Origin: K189A clade bacterium | GTDB taxonomy: Bacteria > Pseudomonadota > Gammaproteobacteria > Pseudomonadales > Azotimanducaceae | Reading direction: 5' to 3' | NCBI GenBank assembly: GCA_902631405.1 | Contig: CACOYI010000004.1 | Location: 1-64,000 of the forward strand | Length of the DNA stretch: 64,000 nucleotides | Shown: positions 1 to 9,737 of the stretch, piece by piece | How positions within the stretch are numbered: position 1 is the stretch's first letter | How the letters are laid out: every line of letters begins with the position of its first letter | Translations under genes and position numbers: made by a program | The notes under the pieces: model-generated | Told to the model about the DNA's origin: nothing | What the model saw: the letters and a program-made list of their open reading frames with translations, nothing else | The model's database searches: none

Positions 1-101
1 TAAAATTCAGCTTTGACTACTTACTAGCTCGGCTCTACTCGTGTTTTTAGATCGACAGATATTACGAATTTCCAAGGGCAGTTTCCTAAATGATCGAAGC
101 C

Positions 102-794
102 TCAAGCTTTAGTCTGAACCAGTGAATTCAGCTTACTTATGACGTAATCCGGTTGTAACTCGTCCTCCCGCTTGCCTCCATTATAGCCGTATTTGAAGAA
201 CGCGCTTCTTATTCCAGCGTTCTTTGCGGCCAAGATATCAGTCTCTGAGTCCCCAACCATGAGAATTTTATTTTTTTCGATCTTGTGATCTTTTAAGGCC
301 ATAAGCAGTGGAGCTGCCGACGGTTTTGGCTCGCTTGCTGTGTCGCCACAGATTACCGTCTGAAAATATCGAAGAAGATCGAGTTTTTTTAAAATGGGTA
401 ATGTGAATTCAGTGAGCTTGTTAGTCACGACAGCCAGAAAGGCGCCCGAATTTAAGAGTATCTTCAGCGTTTCTGAGACTCCATCGTAGGGAGTGCTCTT
501 TATCACTAGGTTTTTTTTGTAAGAATCGAGAAAGAGCGATAGCATCTCGTCGAACTTTTCTTCAGTCAGATTTCTCTGGATTTGGGCGAACGCTTGCTTG
601 AGCATTGCTCTCGCTCCTCGTCCAACGCAGTCTCGAACGATTTCATCTGGAATGACCGGAAGGCCATTTCGATTCAGCGCTTCGTTAAGTGCGAGTCCCA
701 GGTCGGGTGCTGTATCGACGAGCGTTCCATCCAGGTCAAACAGGTATCCTTCAAAATGAGGTACCGGTTCGTCAGGCATCGTTGACTTCAGCAA
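102..794 (-). CDS. gph: Phosphoglycolate phosphatase (HAD family)
   Basis: HAD motif FDLDGTLVDTAPDL, VVTNK and GDSETDILAAKNAG; adjacent to rpe. Confidence 0.9.
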   Translation of the reverse strand: MLKSTMPDEPVPHFEGYLFDLDGTLVDTAPDLGLALNEALNRNGLPVIPDEIVRDCVGRGARAMLKQAFAQIQRNLTEEKFDEMLSLFLDSYKKNLVIKSTPYDGVSETLKILLNSGAFLAVVTNKLTEFTLPILKKLDLLRYFQTVICGDTASEPKPSAAPLLMALKDHKIEKNKILMVGDSETDILAAKNAGIRSAFFKYGYNGGKREDELQPDYVISKLNSLVQTKA

Positions 795-1446
795 CCTTTT
801 GTTTCAACTCTTTTATTGTAGCTGCGTAGTCAGAAGTTCCGAATATTGCCGTGCCTGCCACAAAGGTATCTGCTCCAGCTTTGGCTACCTCGCCAATGTT
901 GCTTGATTTGATTCCACCGTCTACTTGGAGTCGAATAGGCCTTTCACAGCGATCGATAACCATTCTCGCGGCCTCAACCTTATCAAGACTTGTGTCGATG
1001 AATGATTGGCCTCCAAATCCCGGGTAGACCGACATAATGAGGATTAAGTCTACAATCTCGGTTAATGAGTACGGTAGATCCAATTCCTCATCCGGGTTGA
1101 AAACGATGCCAGCCTTTGCTCCTTCTGATTTTATTCTGAGTAAGCTGGCCTCGAGATTTTCCGTCGTGCCCGGGTGAATCGAGACGTAATCTGCCCCGGC
1201 TTCTATAAAATCCCCTATAAGTCTGTCGGCTGGTGAAACCATAAGATGGGCGTCGATCGTTGCAGAAATGCCGAATTTTCTCAGCGCAGACAGAACAGGT
1301 GGGCCAATAGTAAGGTTTGGCACGTAATGGTTATCCATTACATCAAAGTGTATCGAGTCGGCGCCTGCATTGAGAACATCCTCAACCTCTTGACCTAAAC
1401 GTGAAAAGTCAGCGGCCAAAATTGATGGTGATATCCATATGTCCAT
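772..1446 (-). CDS. rpe: Ribulose-phosphate 3-epimerase
   Basis: ISPSILAADFSRLG, HFDVMDNHYVPNLTIGP, VDGGIK motifs. Confidence 0.95.
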   Translation of the reverse strand: MDIWISPSILAADFSRLGQEVEDVLNAGADSIHFDVMDNHYVPNLTIGPPVLSALRKFGISATIDAHLMVSPADRLIGDFIEAGADYVSIHPGTTENLEASLLRIKSEGAKAGIVFNPDEELDLPYSLTEIVDLILIMSVYPGFGGQSFIDTSLDKVEAARMVIDRCERPIRLQVDGGIKSSNIGEVAKAGADTFVAGTAIFGTSDYAATIKELKQKVAEVNDA

Positions 1447-1486
1447 GATGGAATGATACTTAATACCGAAGTAAGCGGATAGCGGT

Positions 1487-2143
1487 CTAGCCTATTTTCA
1501 AAGCGCGTTCCAATGCTTCGGGGGTGCCTATATCTTCCCATGCTCCTTGGAATTTTTGATACTCGAGGGCTCTTCTAGTTAGCGCATCGAAGAACAACTC
1601 ACGAAGAGAGAAAGCATCCGCTGGAGAATTTATAAAAAGATTTGGTGAAATTAGGCCTATGCCGCAGTAAGTTAATTGGCTACCTCGACCAATTATTTTC
1701 GAACCTGAAACGATAAAATCTCCTGGTCGCTCGCCAGTTGTGGGTTCTCTCAAAACTAGATGGCCAAGTGAATCGGGCTTTAGGGCGTTTGGAAGGTCAG
1801 TAAATGAAAAGTCGCTATAGATGTCCCCATTTAGGATGATAAAAGGTTCTTTGCCCAGAAGTGGGAGAGCATTTTTTATCCCCCCACCCGTCTCTAACAG
1901 GGATTTCTCCCAGGTGTATTGGATTTGAACTCCGTATTTACCCCCATTACCGACTCTATTAAAAATCATCTCGCCTAGGTGATGCAGATTGATGACGATA
2001 TCGCTAACTCCGCCCTCCTTGAGTTGTAGGATCTGCCGAACTATCAAAGGCTCACCTCCAATTTCAATTAGCGGCTTGGGTGTTTTATCCGTCAGCGGTG
2101 CTAGTCGAGTGCCCAACCCGGCTGCAAGTATCATTCCCCTCAT
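1487..2143 (-). CDS. murU: Nucleotidyltransferase, MurNAc-1-phosphate uridylyltransferase type
   Basis: MILAAGLGTRLAPLTDKTPKPLI signature; adjacent to an AmgK-like kinase and lptD, as in Pseudomonas. Confidence 0.8.
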   Translation of the reverse strand: MRGMILAAGLGTRLAPLTDKTPKPLIEIGGEPLIVRQILQLKEGGVSDIVINLHHLGEMIFNRVGNGGKYGVQIQYTWEKSLLETGGGIKNALPLLGKEPFIILNGDIYSDFSFTDLPNALKPDSLGHLVLREPTTGERPGDFIVSGSKIIGRGSQLTYCGIGLISPNLFINSPADAFSLRELFFDALTRRALEYQKFQGAWEDIGTPEALERALKIG

Positions 2144-3144
2144 TGAGGGGTCTCCATCTTATTTTGAACAAGCAGTTTCAGTTCCGTGAAGAGATTTTGT
2201 AATGTTTGGATTGGTGGTACTTTCCCGGCGTTGTGGATTAGGCTATCGAGAACTAAGGGGATAAAACTTAAGTGAGTATTTTTTCGATCCCTCAAGGACA
2301 ATCGCGCAAAGATACCGAGCGCTTTCAGCTGTCTCTGAATACCGGTGCAATTTAAGTGCATATAGGCATTAATGAAGTCGATTCCCTCAGAAAAATTAGA
2401 GTTTTGTAAATAGTATTCGAGGCAAAGCTCGATGTCGGTATCACTGTGTTTGAAATAACAGTCATGAAGGAGTGAAGCGAGATCATAGAGATGCGGTCCA
2501 TAGAGAGCATCTTGGAAGTCAATAATCCCGATAGAGTCATTTCTCACTAAAAGATTTTTGCAATGGAAATCTCTGTGGATACAAGAAACGGGCTGATTTG
2601 TCATAGCGTTGAGCAATAAATCTTTCGCATCTTTAATTTCTTTTTGGTAGCGGCTGTAAAGTTTTTGCCCAGGAGCCCCTAACCATTTGGCCACGAACCA
2701 GTCGCCGAATAAGTCAAATTCCATAGAGAGTCTGTCTCTCGAGTATGGCTCGATTTCAGGGTCTTTGATTTGTTGTATTTGCAAGATCAGATCGACCGCC
2801 TTTAAAAGAGTGTTGGACCTATTCGCGTCGTCATAGAATGACAGAACGTATTTTTCACCAAGATCATCTACTAAGAACCAGCCTTTTTGAAAATTCGATT
2901 TGATCACCTGAGGAACTGGTATGTTGCCTCGAGCGAACACTTGCGATAAGCGAACGAACTGACGGTTATTCTCCAGTTCGGGTGGACTGACCATCAAAAT
3001 TACCGAATGGCCATCACTCTTTCTTTGTAATCTTGAAAATTCCCTGTTGCTTGCCTCAAGTGGCAGCATTTGTCGGTTGAAATCATCTGACAGGGCCTCT
3101 CGACACCAGGATAAAAGCTCAGAATTTTCCTCAATAGGTTTCAA
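2140..3144 (-). CDS. amgK: Aminoglycoside phosphotransferase-family sugar kinase (anomeric MurNAc/GlcNAc kinase type)
   Basis: Kinase motifs CIHRDFHCKNLLV and IIDFQDALYGPHLYDLASLL; coupled to murU. Confidence 0.78.
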   Translation of the reverse strand: MKPIEENSELLSWCREALSDDFNRQMLPLEASNREFSRLQRKSDGHSVILMVSPPELENNRQFVRLSQVFARGNIPVPQVIKSNFQKGWFLVDDLGEKYVLSFYDDANRSNTLLKAVDLILQIQQIKDPEIEPYSRDRLSMEFDLFGDWFVAKWLGAPGQKLYSRYQKEIKDAKDLLLNAMTNQPVSCIHRDFHCKNLLVRNDSIGIIDFQDALYGPHLYDLASLLHDCYFKHSDTDIELCLEYYLQNSNFSEGIDFINAYMHLNCTGIQRQLKALGIFARLSLRDRKNTHLSFIPLVLDSLIHNAGKVPPIQTLQNLFTELKLLVQNKMETPQ

Positions 3145-3235
3145 TCTTCGCCTCTGACAAGTTCATAATAGTTAAGTTGATTGTTGCATCCGGACTAAAC
3201 TAATGCACATACTTCTGCTTTCGCCTAATAAGTAA

Positions 3236-5728
3236 GTGAGAATACGGTTGAGGTTTTTATCTCGCTTCTTTTTCCTTCTCCTTTTGCCAGGATCCACTCT
3301 CTATGCCGACCTTGAGGGTGATGATTTTTTGTGGGCGCTGTTTAATTCAGATGAGAGTCTGGCGAACTTTCTTTTACCTGACATTGATGCAGGCCGTTGC
3401 GGTGCCACCTATCGGACGCCATTTCTCATCGAATCTCCTCGAGATGAGATCTCTATAGTGGCCGAGACCATGAGCGGCAGTGTTGAAGACGGACTTTCTT
3501 TGAGTGGGAACGTTAAAATTTATGATGCCAATCTTTCTGTGTTTGCGCCTCTGGCCAAATTAGATCCATCTCGATTTCTAGAGTTTGAGAGGGGAGCATT
3601 AATCCAGTCCTCCGAATCTCTTCTGGTAGGGGAGTTAGGCGTCCTTAGTCTGACTACAAAAAAGGGAACCTTGCAGAGAGCACAATACGTGAACGTATCA
3701 TCAGGCATCCGTGCAACTGCCGATATGATTCAAGTTAATGGGAAGGGCGCGCTATATTTAGAAAAAGCTCGACTAACCGCCTGCGGTCCTGGCGATAACG
3801 GTTGGGCCGTCCACTCGAAACAAATCAAGATTGACGTTGAGGAAAACGCTTTGGCTTTACGCGGCCTGAATATCAGAATCAAGGATTTCCCGGTTATGTA
3901 CCTCCCGTATATCAAAATACCCTCGAACCTCTCAAACGCCAATACCGATGAAATCGAAGAGGGGTTTATGTTCCCTGATATCGGGTATGAAGACGAGCTA
4001 GGGATTTCTTTGGCAATACCTTTCAAGAAACAAATTCGTGATGGATTTGATGGTTATCTGGTTCCCAGACACCTAGGAAAGAGAGGGCTTGGTTTAGGTG
4101 CAGGCATCGATTTAATGACGGAGGATGCTGACTTTGATATCGCCTTGGACTGGATTCCGAAGGACAGAATCTATAACGGATTTATGAGTCGCGAAGATTT
4201 TGATGAATTTTCCAACAACTCAACCTTGGTAAACTTTGAGTCAGTGACGCGCTGGATGGCGGATGTTTATTTACGAGGTTCGTATGGACTAATCAGCACG
4301 CTTATCGACTATCGTTCGACTAGTGACTACGACTATTTTAGGCACTTTGGGACGGATTTTTCGATCAACAGAAACCAGCCGTTTGAGGGGAATAATCCCC
4401 TAGATGCCACTCAGATAATCGACGTTGCTCTTCAAGAAGGCGGGCTCAAGGTTCGGCTTCTATATCAGGGTTTTGATAGAAGCAATTACCTCTCTCAGCC
4501 CGGTTTCATCCGAAGTCCTCAGTTCGAGCTAAGCTACAGTAATCAAATTTTGCCTGGCGTCTCACTGGGTTTTCGCTCGGAAATCGCGCACTTTAGAAAA
4601 AAGAAGTACGAGCTGAACCCGTTTTATGGGAGACCGCAAGATGTGGACGAGACCGGTCATGGACATAGTGGGAAAAGATTGTTTCTACAGCCTCGACTTG
4701 TTTGGAGCGATATAAAAGCCCACAAGAGAATCAAGGTTGCCATGGGAATTGATGCTGTTGAACATCATGACTTTCATCAGCTATCAAGGAACTCGACTGG
4801 ACTGTATAAGTTATCCCGTCGTAGCCAAAAGTTTTTTATCAGCACTGATATGGCTTATCGATTTCAAAAGTCCTTTACTTTGACTGGAGACAATTTTTTT
4901 CAGACCTTGGAGCCGCGGGTCAGGTATTTTCGTCGATCTGGCCCAAATTCAGATTCCACCCTTTCGTTAGACACGGCTCTGCTACCCTTGACGATAGAGA
5001 GCTTATGGCGGGATGACGAGCTGGTTGGTCGTGATTGGCGCGAGTCAACAGACTGGTTGACGCTAGGTTTTTCGAGTCGGGTGCATAACCTCCAGACGGG
5101 CAAAGAAAAGGTCGAGTTCTCTGTCGGAGTGAAAGAGCGGTTTGGGAGGGAGGAGAGCGAATCGCAAATGTCAACGGTGCGTTTGACCTATGGGACTAAG
5201 CGACTTTATGGGAGCTCACTACGATGGGCTTTTGGAAATAATACGGGGTTTGAGGTATCTCGCATGTCTGGAGGTGAGCATGAATCCGTCAGTCAGACCC
5301 ACCTTAAACTAGAGCATCGTAAAGGCCGGGCGGGTTTGTTTTCGCTTGCTTATAGAAAGGGAGACAGACTATCTGGGTTCTCTCCTAAGGATATCGATCA
5401 GTTGGAATTTAATGGAATGTTTGAGGTCAGCCGCAGCTTTAGACCTTTTTTCGCGATAAATTTTGATTTCGATCGTTCCGGGCTATCTGAAGGATTCCTA
5501 GGATTAGAGTATCAAGATTGTTGCTTTAGGCTGCGATTTCTCGCTAAGCGAGCTATCAAAGAGTTTACCCTCGTTCCCTTTGATTTTCAGTCGGATAGCT
5601 CAGTTGATCAGATGAGAAACGAGAACGGCTTTTCTCTCGAGTTTACGTTGAACGGAATCGGGCGTATAGGAAGTCGTATAGATGAACTATTAAGCAGTAC
5701 TGTTAGAGGTTATCGGTCTGTAAGATAA
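3236..5728 (+). CDS. lptD: LPS-assembly protein LptD (GTG start)
   Basis: Signal peptide, OstA-like N-terminal domain, long beta-barrel domain; followed by surA-pdxA-rsmA. Confidence 0.9.
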   Translation: MRIRLRFLSRFFFLLLLPGSTLYADLEGDDFLWALFNSDESLANFLLPDIDAGRCGATYRTPFLIESPRDEISIVAETMSGSVEDGLSLSGNVKIYDANLSVFAPLAKLDPSRFLEFERGALIQSSESLLVGELGVLSLTTKKGTLQRAQYVNVSSGIRATADMIQVNGKGALYLEKARLTACGPGDNGWAVHSKQIKIDVEENALALRGLNIRIKDFPVMYLPYIKIPSNLSNANTDEIEEGFMFPDIGYEDELGISLAIPFKKQIRDGFDGYLVPRHLGKRGLGLGAGIDLMTEDADFDIALDWIPKDRIYNGFMSREDFDEFSNNSTLVNFESVTRWMADVYLRGSYGLISTLIDYRSTSDYDYFRHFGTDFSINRNQPFEGNNPLDATQIIDVALQEGGLKVRLLYQGFDRSNYLSQPGFIRSPQFELSYSNQILPGVSLGFRSEIAHFRKKKYELNPFYGRPQDVDETGHGHSGKRLFLQPRLVWSDIKAHKRIKVAMGIDAVEHHDFHQLSRNSTGLYKLSRRSQKFFISTDMAYRFQKSFTLTGDNFFQTLEPRVRYFRRSGPNSDSTLSLDTALLPLTIESLWRDDELVGRDWRESTDWLTLGFSSRVHNLQTGKEKVEFSVGVKERFGREESESQMSTVRLTYGTKRLYGSSLRWAFGNNTGFEVSRMSGGEHESVSQTHLKLEHRKGRAGLFSLAYRKGDRLSGFSPKDIDQLEFNGMFEVSRSFRPFFAINFDFDRSGLSEGFLGLEYQDCCFRLRFLAKRAIKEFTLVPFDFQSDSSVDQMRNENGFSLEFTLNGIGRIGSRIDELLSSTVRGYRSVR

Positions 5729-5773
5729 TGCAGATAGAAATATGCTGGTCCGTTGTGTTGGGTTGAATAAAAA

Positions 5774-7072
5774 ATGCTAAATAAAAAACTGCAAAACTGC
5801 TCATTAGGGATTCTGTTGCTTGTCACATCCTTACTGTCTTCAAAGGCTTTCTCCGAATACGTAAAGCTCGATGGAATTGTAGCTGTGGTTGATGAAGACG
5901 TGGTTCTGGCAAGTGAGCTTCTGGAGCGAATAAATCTCGTTCGGGAGTCAATGATCCAGAATAAAGTGTCCATGCCAGAGCGAGATGTGTTTGTTGGACA
6001 GGTTCTCGATCGATTGATCATTGAGAATATTCAACTACAGGAGGCGAACAATAGGGGTGTAGTAATTGATGACCAAACTCTATCGCAAGCGGTGCAACAA
6101 TTCGCGGAGAGTAACGGACAGACGGTGGAAGAATTTGTGGTGGGTTTAGAGTCTCAGGGAACTAGCTATCGAAAGTTTCGAGAGGACATTCGTCTCGAAA
6201 TGACGTTATCGAGATTGCAGCGCGGGATGATAAACCAGAGGATTAGCATCTCAGACCAAGATATTTCTGGGCTGTTGAATTCGCCATTTTATAAAGATTT
6301 TTTTTCGGATGAATATAGTCTTGGGCACATAAGGCTTGATTTAACTGACAACCCTTCGGAAACAGACAAAGAACGTTTGATAGCTGAAGCAGACGATATT
6401 GTTGAACAGCTAAGGGGTGGAGAGGATTTCGGAAAGATAGCCGCAGCGAAATCCTCGAGTAGCACGGCGCTTGATGGCGGCAGCTTGGGTTGGCGTAGAG
6501 CTGGAGAAATACCAAGTTTGTTTGCAGAAATAGCTCTTGAAATGAAGATCGGAGATATATCGGATCCGATAGTTAGCGGAAGCGCCGTCCACATTATTAA
6601 GTTGATTGAAAGAAGGGGGGCCGGCATGCAAGAGCTCAGCCAAACGTTGGTCAGCCATATCTTGATAAAGCCCTCAGAGATAAGATCTGATGAAGAGTCT
6701 CGCGATTTGAGTGAAAGCATTTACCGACAGCTTTTGCAGGGAAGCGAATTCGCGGCGTTGGCGAAACAATACTCAGACGATCCGGGTACAGCCCTAAACG
6801 GCGGCAGTTTGGGTTGGTCTGAAGAGGGACAGTTCGTACCAGAATTTTCAGAGGTAATGGGTAAGACGGAGACTGGTCAACTCAGTGAGCCTTTTTTATC
6901 TCCGTTTGGCTGGCACGTGCTAAGAGTCGACGATAGAAGGGTCCAAAATATGAGTGATGAGGCTAGAAGAGAAATGGCCATTGATATTCTATTTAAGCGG
7001 AGATTCGAAGAGGAGCGTCAGGAGTGGTTGAAGGAAATTCGCGATGAAGCCTACGTAGAAATTAGGATTTGA
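5774..7072 (+). CDS. surA: Periplasmic peptidyl-prolyl isomerase/chaperone SurA
   Basis: Signal peptide, DGIVAVVDEDVVLASEL N-domain, two parvulin repeats (GGSLGWRRAGEIP, GGSLGWSEEGQFVPEF). Confidence 0.95.
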   Translation: MLNKKLQNCSLGILLLVTSLLSSKAFSEYVKLDGIVAVVDEDVVLASELLERINLVRESMIQNKVSMPERDVFVGQVLDRLIIENIQLQEANNRGVVIDDQTLSQAVQQFAESNGQTVEEFVVGLESQGTSYRKFREDIRLEMTLSRLQRGMINQRISISDQDISGLLNSPFYKDFFSDEYSLGHIRLDLTDNPSETDKERLIAEADDIVEQLRGGEDFGKIAAAKSSSSTALDGGSLGWRRAGEIPSLFAEIALEMKIGDISDPIVSGSAVHIIKLIERRGAGMQELSQTLVSHILIKPSEIRSDEESRDLSESIYRQLLQGSEFAALAKQYSDDPGTALNGGSLGWSEEGQFVPEFSEVMGKTETGQLSEPFLSPFGWHVLRVDDRRVQNMSDEARREMAIDILFKRRFEEERQEWLKEIRDEAYVEIRI

Positions 7073-7084
7073 AGAAGCTCACTT

Positions 7085-8065
7085 GTGTTAGCTATAACCC
7101 CTGGAGAACCAGCAGGTATTGGCCCTGACATAGCGATCGAGCTTTGTCAGGTAGAGCGAGAAGAGGCGATTGTATTGGTCGCCGACAAGAATATGCTTAG
7201 CGAGCGAGCGGATTTGTTGGGAAAGGAACTTGATATCCTTGGGGTTGGTAAAACAGTAACCCGAGACGCTCGACGAGTGAATGTAATGCACGTTCCTCTC
7301 GAAGAAAAGGTCGAACCTGGCGTCTTAAATCCCAAAAACTCTATCGGAGTTCTCAAGTCTCTAAATAATGCGATTGGTGGCTGTCTCTCGGGAAAATTCT
7401 CGGGGCTAGTCACAGGACCAATTCAGAAATCAGTGATGAATGAAGGTGGTATTCCTTTCACGGGACATACAGAATATTTAGCGGAACGCACTGAGGTAGA
7501 AGACGTGGTAATGATGTTAGCCTCAGAAAAGATGCGGGTCGCACTCGCCACAACCCATCTTCCGTTAAAGCAGGTTCCGCAGGAAATTACGCACGAATTA
7601 TTGACCCGCAGGTTGATGATCCTCAACGAGGCGTTGAGAAACCTGTTTCGCATAGCTAGCCCTCGTATATTGGTCTCAGGCCTCAACCCTCACTCTGGAG
7701 AATCAGGAAAGCTCGGATTGGAGGAAGAAGAGGTGATTTCTCCTGTTTGTGAATCACTTAGGGAGAGAGGCCTGGACCTGATAGGGCCTTTACCCGCGGA
7801 CACCCTCTTCACGCCAAAGTACCTTGTTCAGGCAGACGCGGTGATGGCTATGTACCATGATCAGGGACTCCCTGTCTTGAAATATTCGAGTTTTGGTAGA
7901 GCCGTCAATATTACCCTAGGCTTGCCGTTTGTAAGAACATCTGTTGATCATGGAACGGCTCTTGAGCTGGCTGGAAGAGGGATCGCAGACAGTAGTAGTC
8001 TTCGGGAGGCTATAAAACTAGCGGGACGCATTTTAAAAACTGGGGCCGGTTCCAACGCGAACTAA
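7085..8065 (+). CDS. pdxA: 4-hydroxythreonine-4-phosphate dehydrogenase
   Basis: ITPGEPAGIGPDIA, GHTEYLAERT, GLNPHSGESGKLGLEE, AMYHDQGLPVLK. Confidence 0.95.
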   Translation: MLAITPGEPAGIGPDIAIELCQVEREEAIVLVADKNMLSERADLLGKELDILGVGKTVTRDARRVNVMHVPLEEKVEPGVLNPKNSIGVLKSLNNAIGGCLSGKFSGLVTGPIQKSVMNEGGIPFTGHTEYLAERTEVEDVVMMLASEKMRVALATTHLPLKQVPQEITHELLTRRLMILNEALRNLFRIASPRILVSGLNPHSGESGKLGLEEEEVISPVCESLRERGLDLIGPLPADTLFTPKYLVQADAVMAMYHDQGLPVLKYSSFGRAVNITLGLPFVRTSVDHGTALELAGRGIADSSSLREAIKLAGRILKTGAGSNAN

Positions 8066-8066
8066 G

Positions 8067-8858
8067 ATGGCGCACGCAAGAAAAAGATTCGGGCAACATT
8101 TTCTCGCAGATTCTATGGTTATCGGAAGCTTGTTAAGGGAAATCAATCCATCTGGAGGCGATCGGATACTCGAAATTGGTCCGGGAAGGGGAGCCATCTC
8201 GAGGCATTTGATCCAACTCGAAGATGTTGATTACGTTGGCGTTGAGATAGACCGGGATTTAGTTGCCTTTCTCAGAGAAAAATATCCAAATATTAATATT
8301 CATTCCGAAGATATTCTAAAGGCCGACTTAGAGCAGATTCTCAAAATAGAAAATAATGGCGAGTGCATTAAAACTAACTGGAAGATTATCGGTAACCTTC
8401 CTTACAATATTTCCAGCCCACTTTTGATGAAAATGATCGAGTTTTTGAGGACGAATCCTGGCGTTATCGGTTCGATGATTTTTATGTTTCAAAAGGAGTT
8501 AGCGTCCCGGTTAACCGCCTCGAAAGGATCAAAGCAGTGGAGTAAGTTGAGTATCTATTCGCAACTCTTTATGGAGGCTGAGTTGCTTTTTGACGTCCAC
8601 CCTGAAAGCTTCTCACCACCTCCGAAAGTCATGTCCTCTGTTTTAAGAATAACGCCTCGAGAAGATCAGGAAAATCTGAGAATTCCAAACAATCTCAGCG
8701 AGATATTAAATGTGGCATTTTCGGCGCGGAGAAAGACTTTGCAAAACGTTTTCAAGGATTATTCTGTAGATTGGGAAGCGCTTCAGATTCAACCAACATC
8801 TAGGCCCGACCAACTTGGTGAAAAGGATTTTCTGAACTTGTCTCGGGCACTTTTGTGA
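8067..8858 (+). CDS. rsmA: 16S rRNA (adenine1518-N6/adenine1519-N6)-dimethyltransferase
   Basis: ARKRFGQHFLAD, ILEIGPGRGAIS, IIGNLPYNISSPLL. Confidence 0.95.
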   Translation: MAHARKRFGQHFLADSMVIGSLLREINPSGGDRILEIGPGRGAISRHLIQLEDVDYVGVEIDRDLVAFLREKYPNINIHSEDILKADLEQILKIENNGECIKTNWKIIGNLPYNISSPLLMKMIEFLRTNPGVIGSMIFMFQKELASRLTASKGSKQWSKLSIYSQLFMEAELLFDVHPESFSPPPKVMSSVLRITPREDQENLRIPNNLSEILNVAFSARRKTLQNVFKDYSVDWEALQIQPTSRPDQLGEKDFLNLSRALL

Positions 8859-8885
8859 CTTCAATTTCTTTTAGGTGAATTTGAT

Positions 8886-9719
8886 TTGGCGACTTATGCG
8901 GTAGGAGATCTGCAAGGCTGTTATCAGGAATTTAGGGGTCTGCTCGAAAAAATCAATTTCGGTCCCTCCGACAAGCTTTTATTGGCAGGGGATCTGGTTA
9001 ATAGAGGGCCTCACTCTCTCGAAACGTTGAGATTTATACGTGGATTCTCGGATCAATGCGAGATCGTCTTGGGTAATCATGATCTTCACTTGCTTGCTAT
9101 CGTTATCGGTGGCCACGGAACTCAGAAGTCAGACACATTTGATTCTCTACTGAAGGCGGATGAAATTCAGGAACTCGCAGACTGGCTCTTGACGCAACGC
9201 CTTATGTTCATCGAAGACGAGTTAAATGTAGTGATGGTCCATGCCGGTCTGTACCCGGAGTGGGATCTAAAGACAGCAAGAGAACTAGCGAGCGAGGTAG
9301 AACTCGTATTTAAGGGGCAAGGTGAGATTTCTCCTCTGGTCTTGTTCAAGAATTTATATGGTAATGAACCCAGAACCTGGAGTAATGATTTAAGGGGTAT
9401 CGAGAGGCTGCGTTTTATTATCAACTGTTTCACCAGAATGCGAATGCTCACCAAAAATGGGGCGTTGAATTTCGATTATAAGGGCCCGCTGGAAGAATCC
9501 CCGAGTCACTTGATACCCTGGTTTAGATATGAATCTTTCAATAAAACCAGAGATACCGAAATACTTTTTGGGCACTGGGCTTCACTAGAAGGGAAAACCG
9601 GGGACACTAACTATATAGCGTTAGATACTGGTTGTGTTTGGGGCAGGAGGTTAACCGCTTACTGTCTCGAAACAGGTGAATTTCATTTTCAAGAAGCAAA
9701 ACGGGCGCGCACGACGTAA
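8886..9719 (+). CDS. apaH: Symmetrical bis(5'-nucleosyl)-tetraphosphatase (TTG start)
   Basis: TYAVGDLQGCYQEF, LAGDLVNRGPHSLE, LGNHDLHLLA, FGHWASLEG. Confidence 0.93.
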   Translation: MATYAVGDLQGCYQEFRGLLEKINFGPSDKLLLAGDLVNRGPHSLETLRFIRGFSDQCEIVLGNHDLHLLAIVIGGHGTQKSDTFDSLLKADEIQELADWLLTQRLMFIEDELNVVMVHAGLYPEWDLKTARELASEVELVFKGQGEISPLVLFKNLYGNEPRTWSNDLRGIERLRFIINCFTRMRMLTKNGALNFDYKGPLEESPSHLIPWFRYESFNKTRDTEILFGHWASLEGKTGDTNYIALDTGCVWGRRLTAYCLETGEFHFQEAKRARTT

Positions 9720-9737
9720 TTTTAAGAGTTATTTTTC

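Noticed and set aside
6289-6720. 143-aa minus-strand ORF inside surA
   Set aside because: Antisense shadow of the first parvulin region; no independent evidence.
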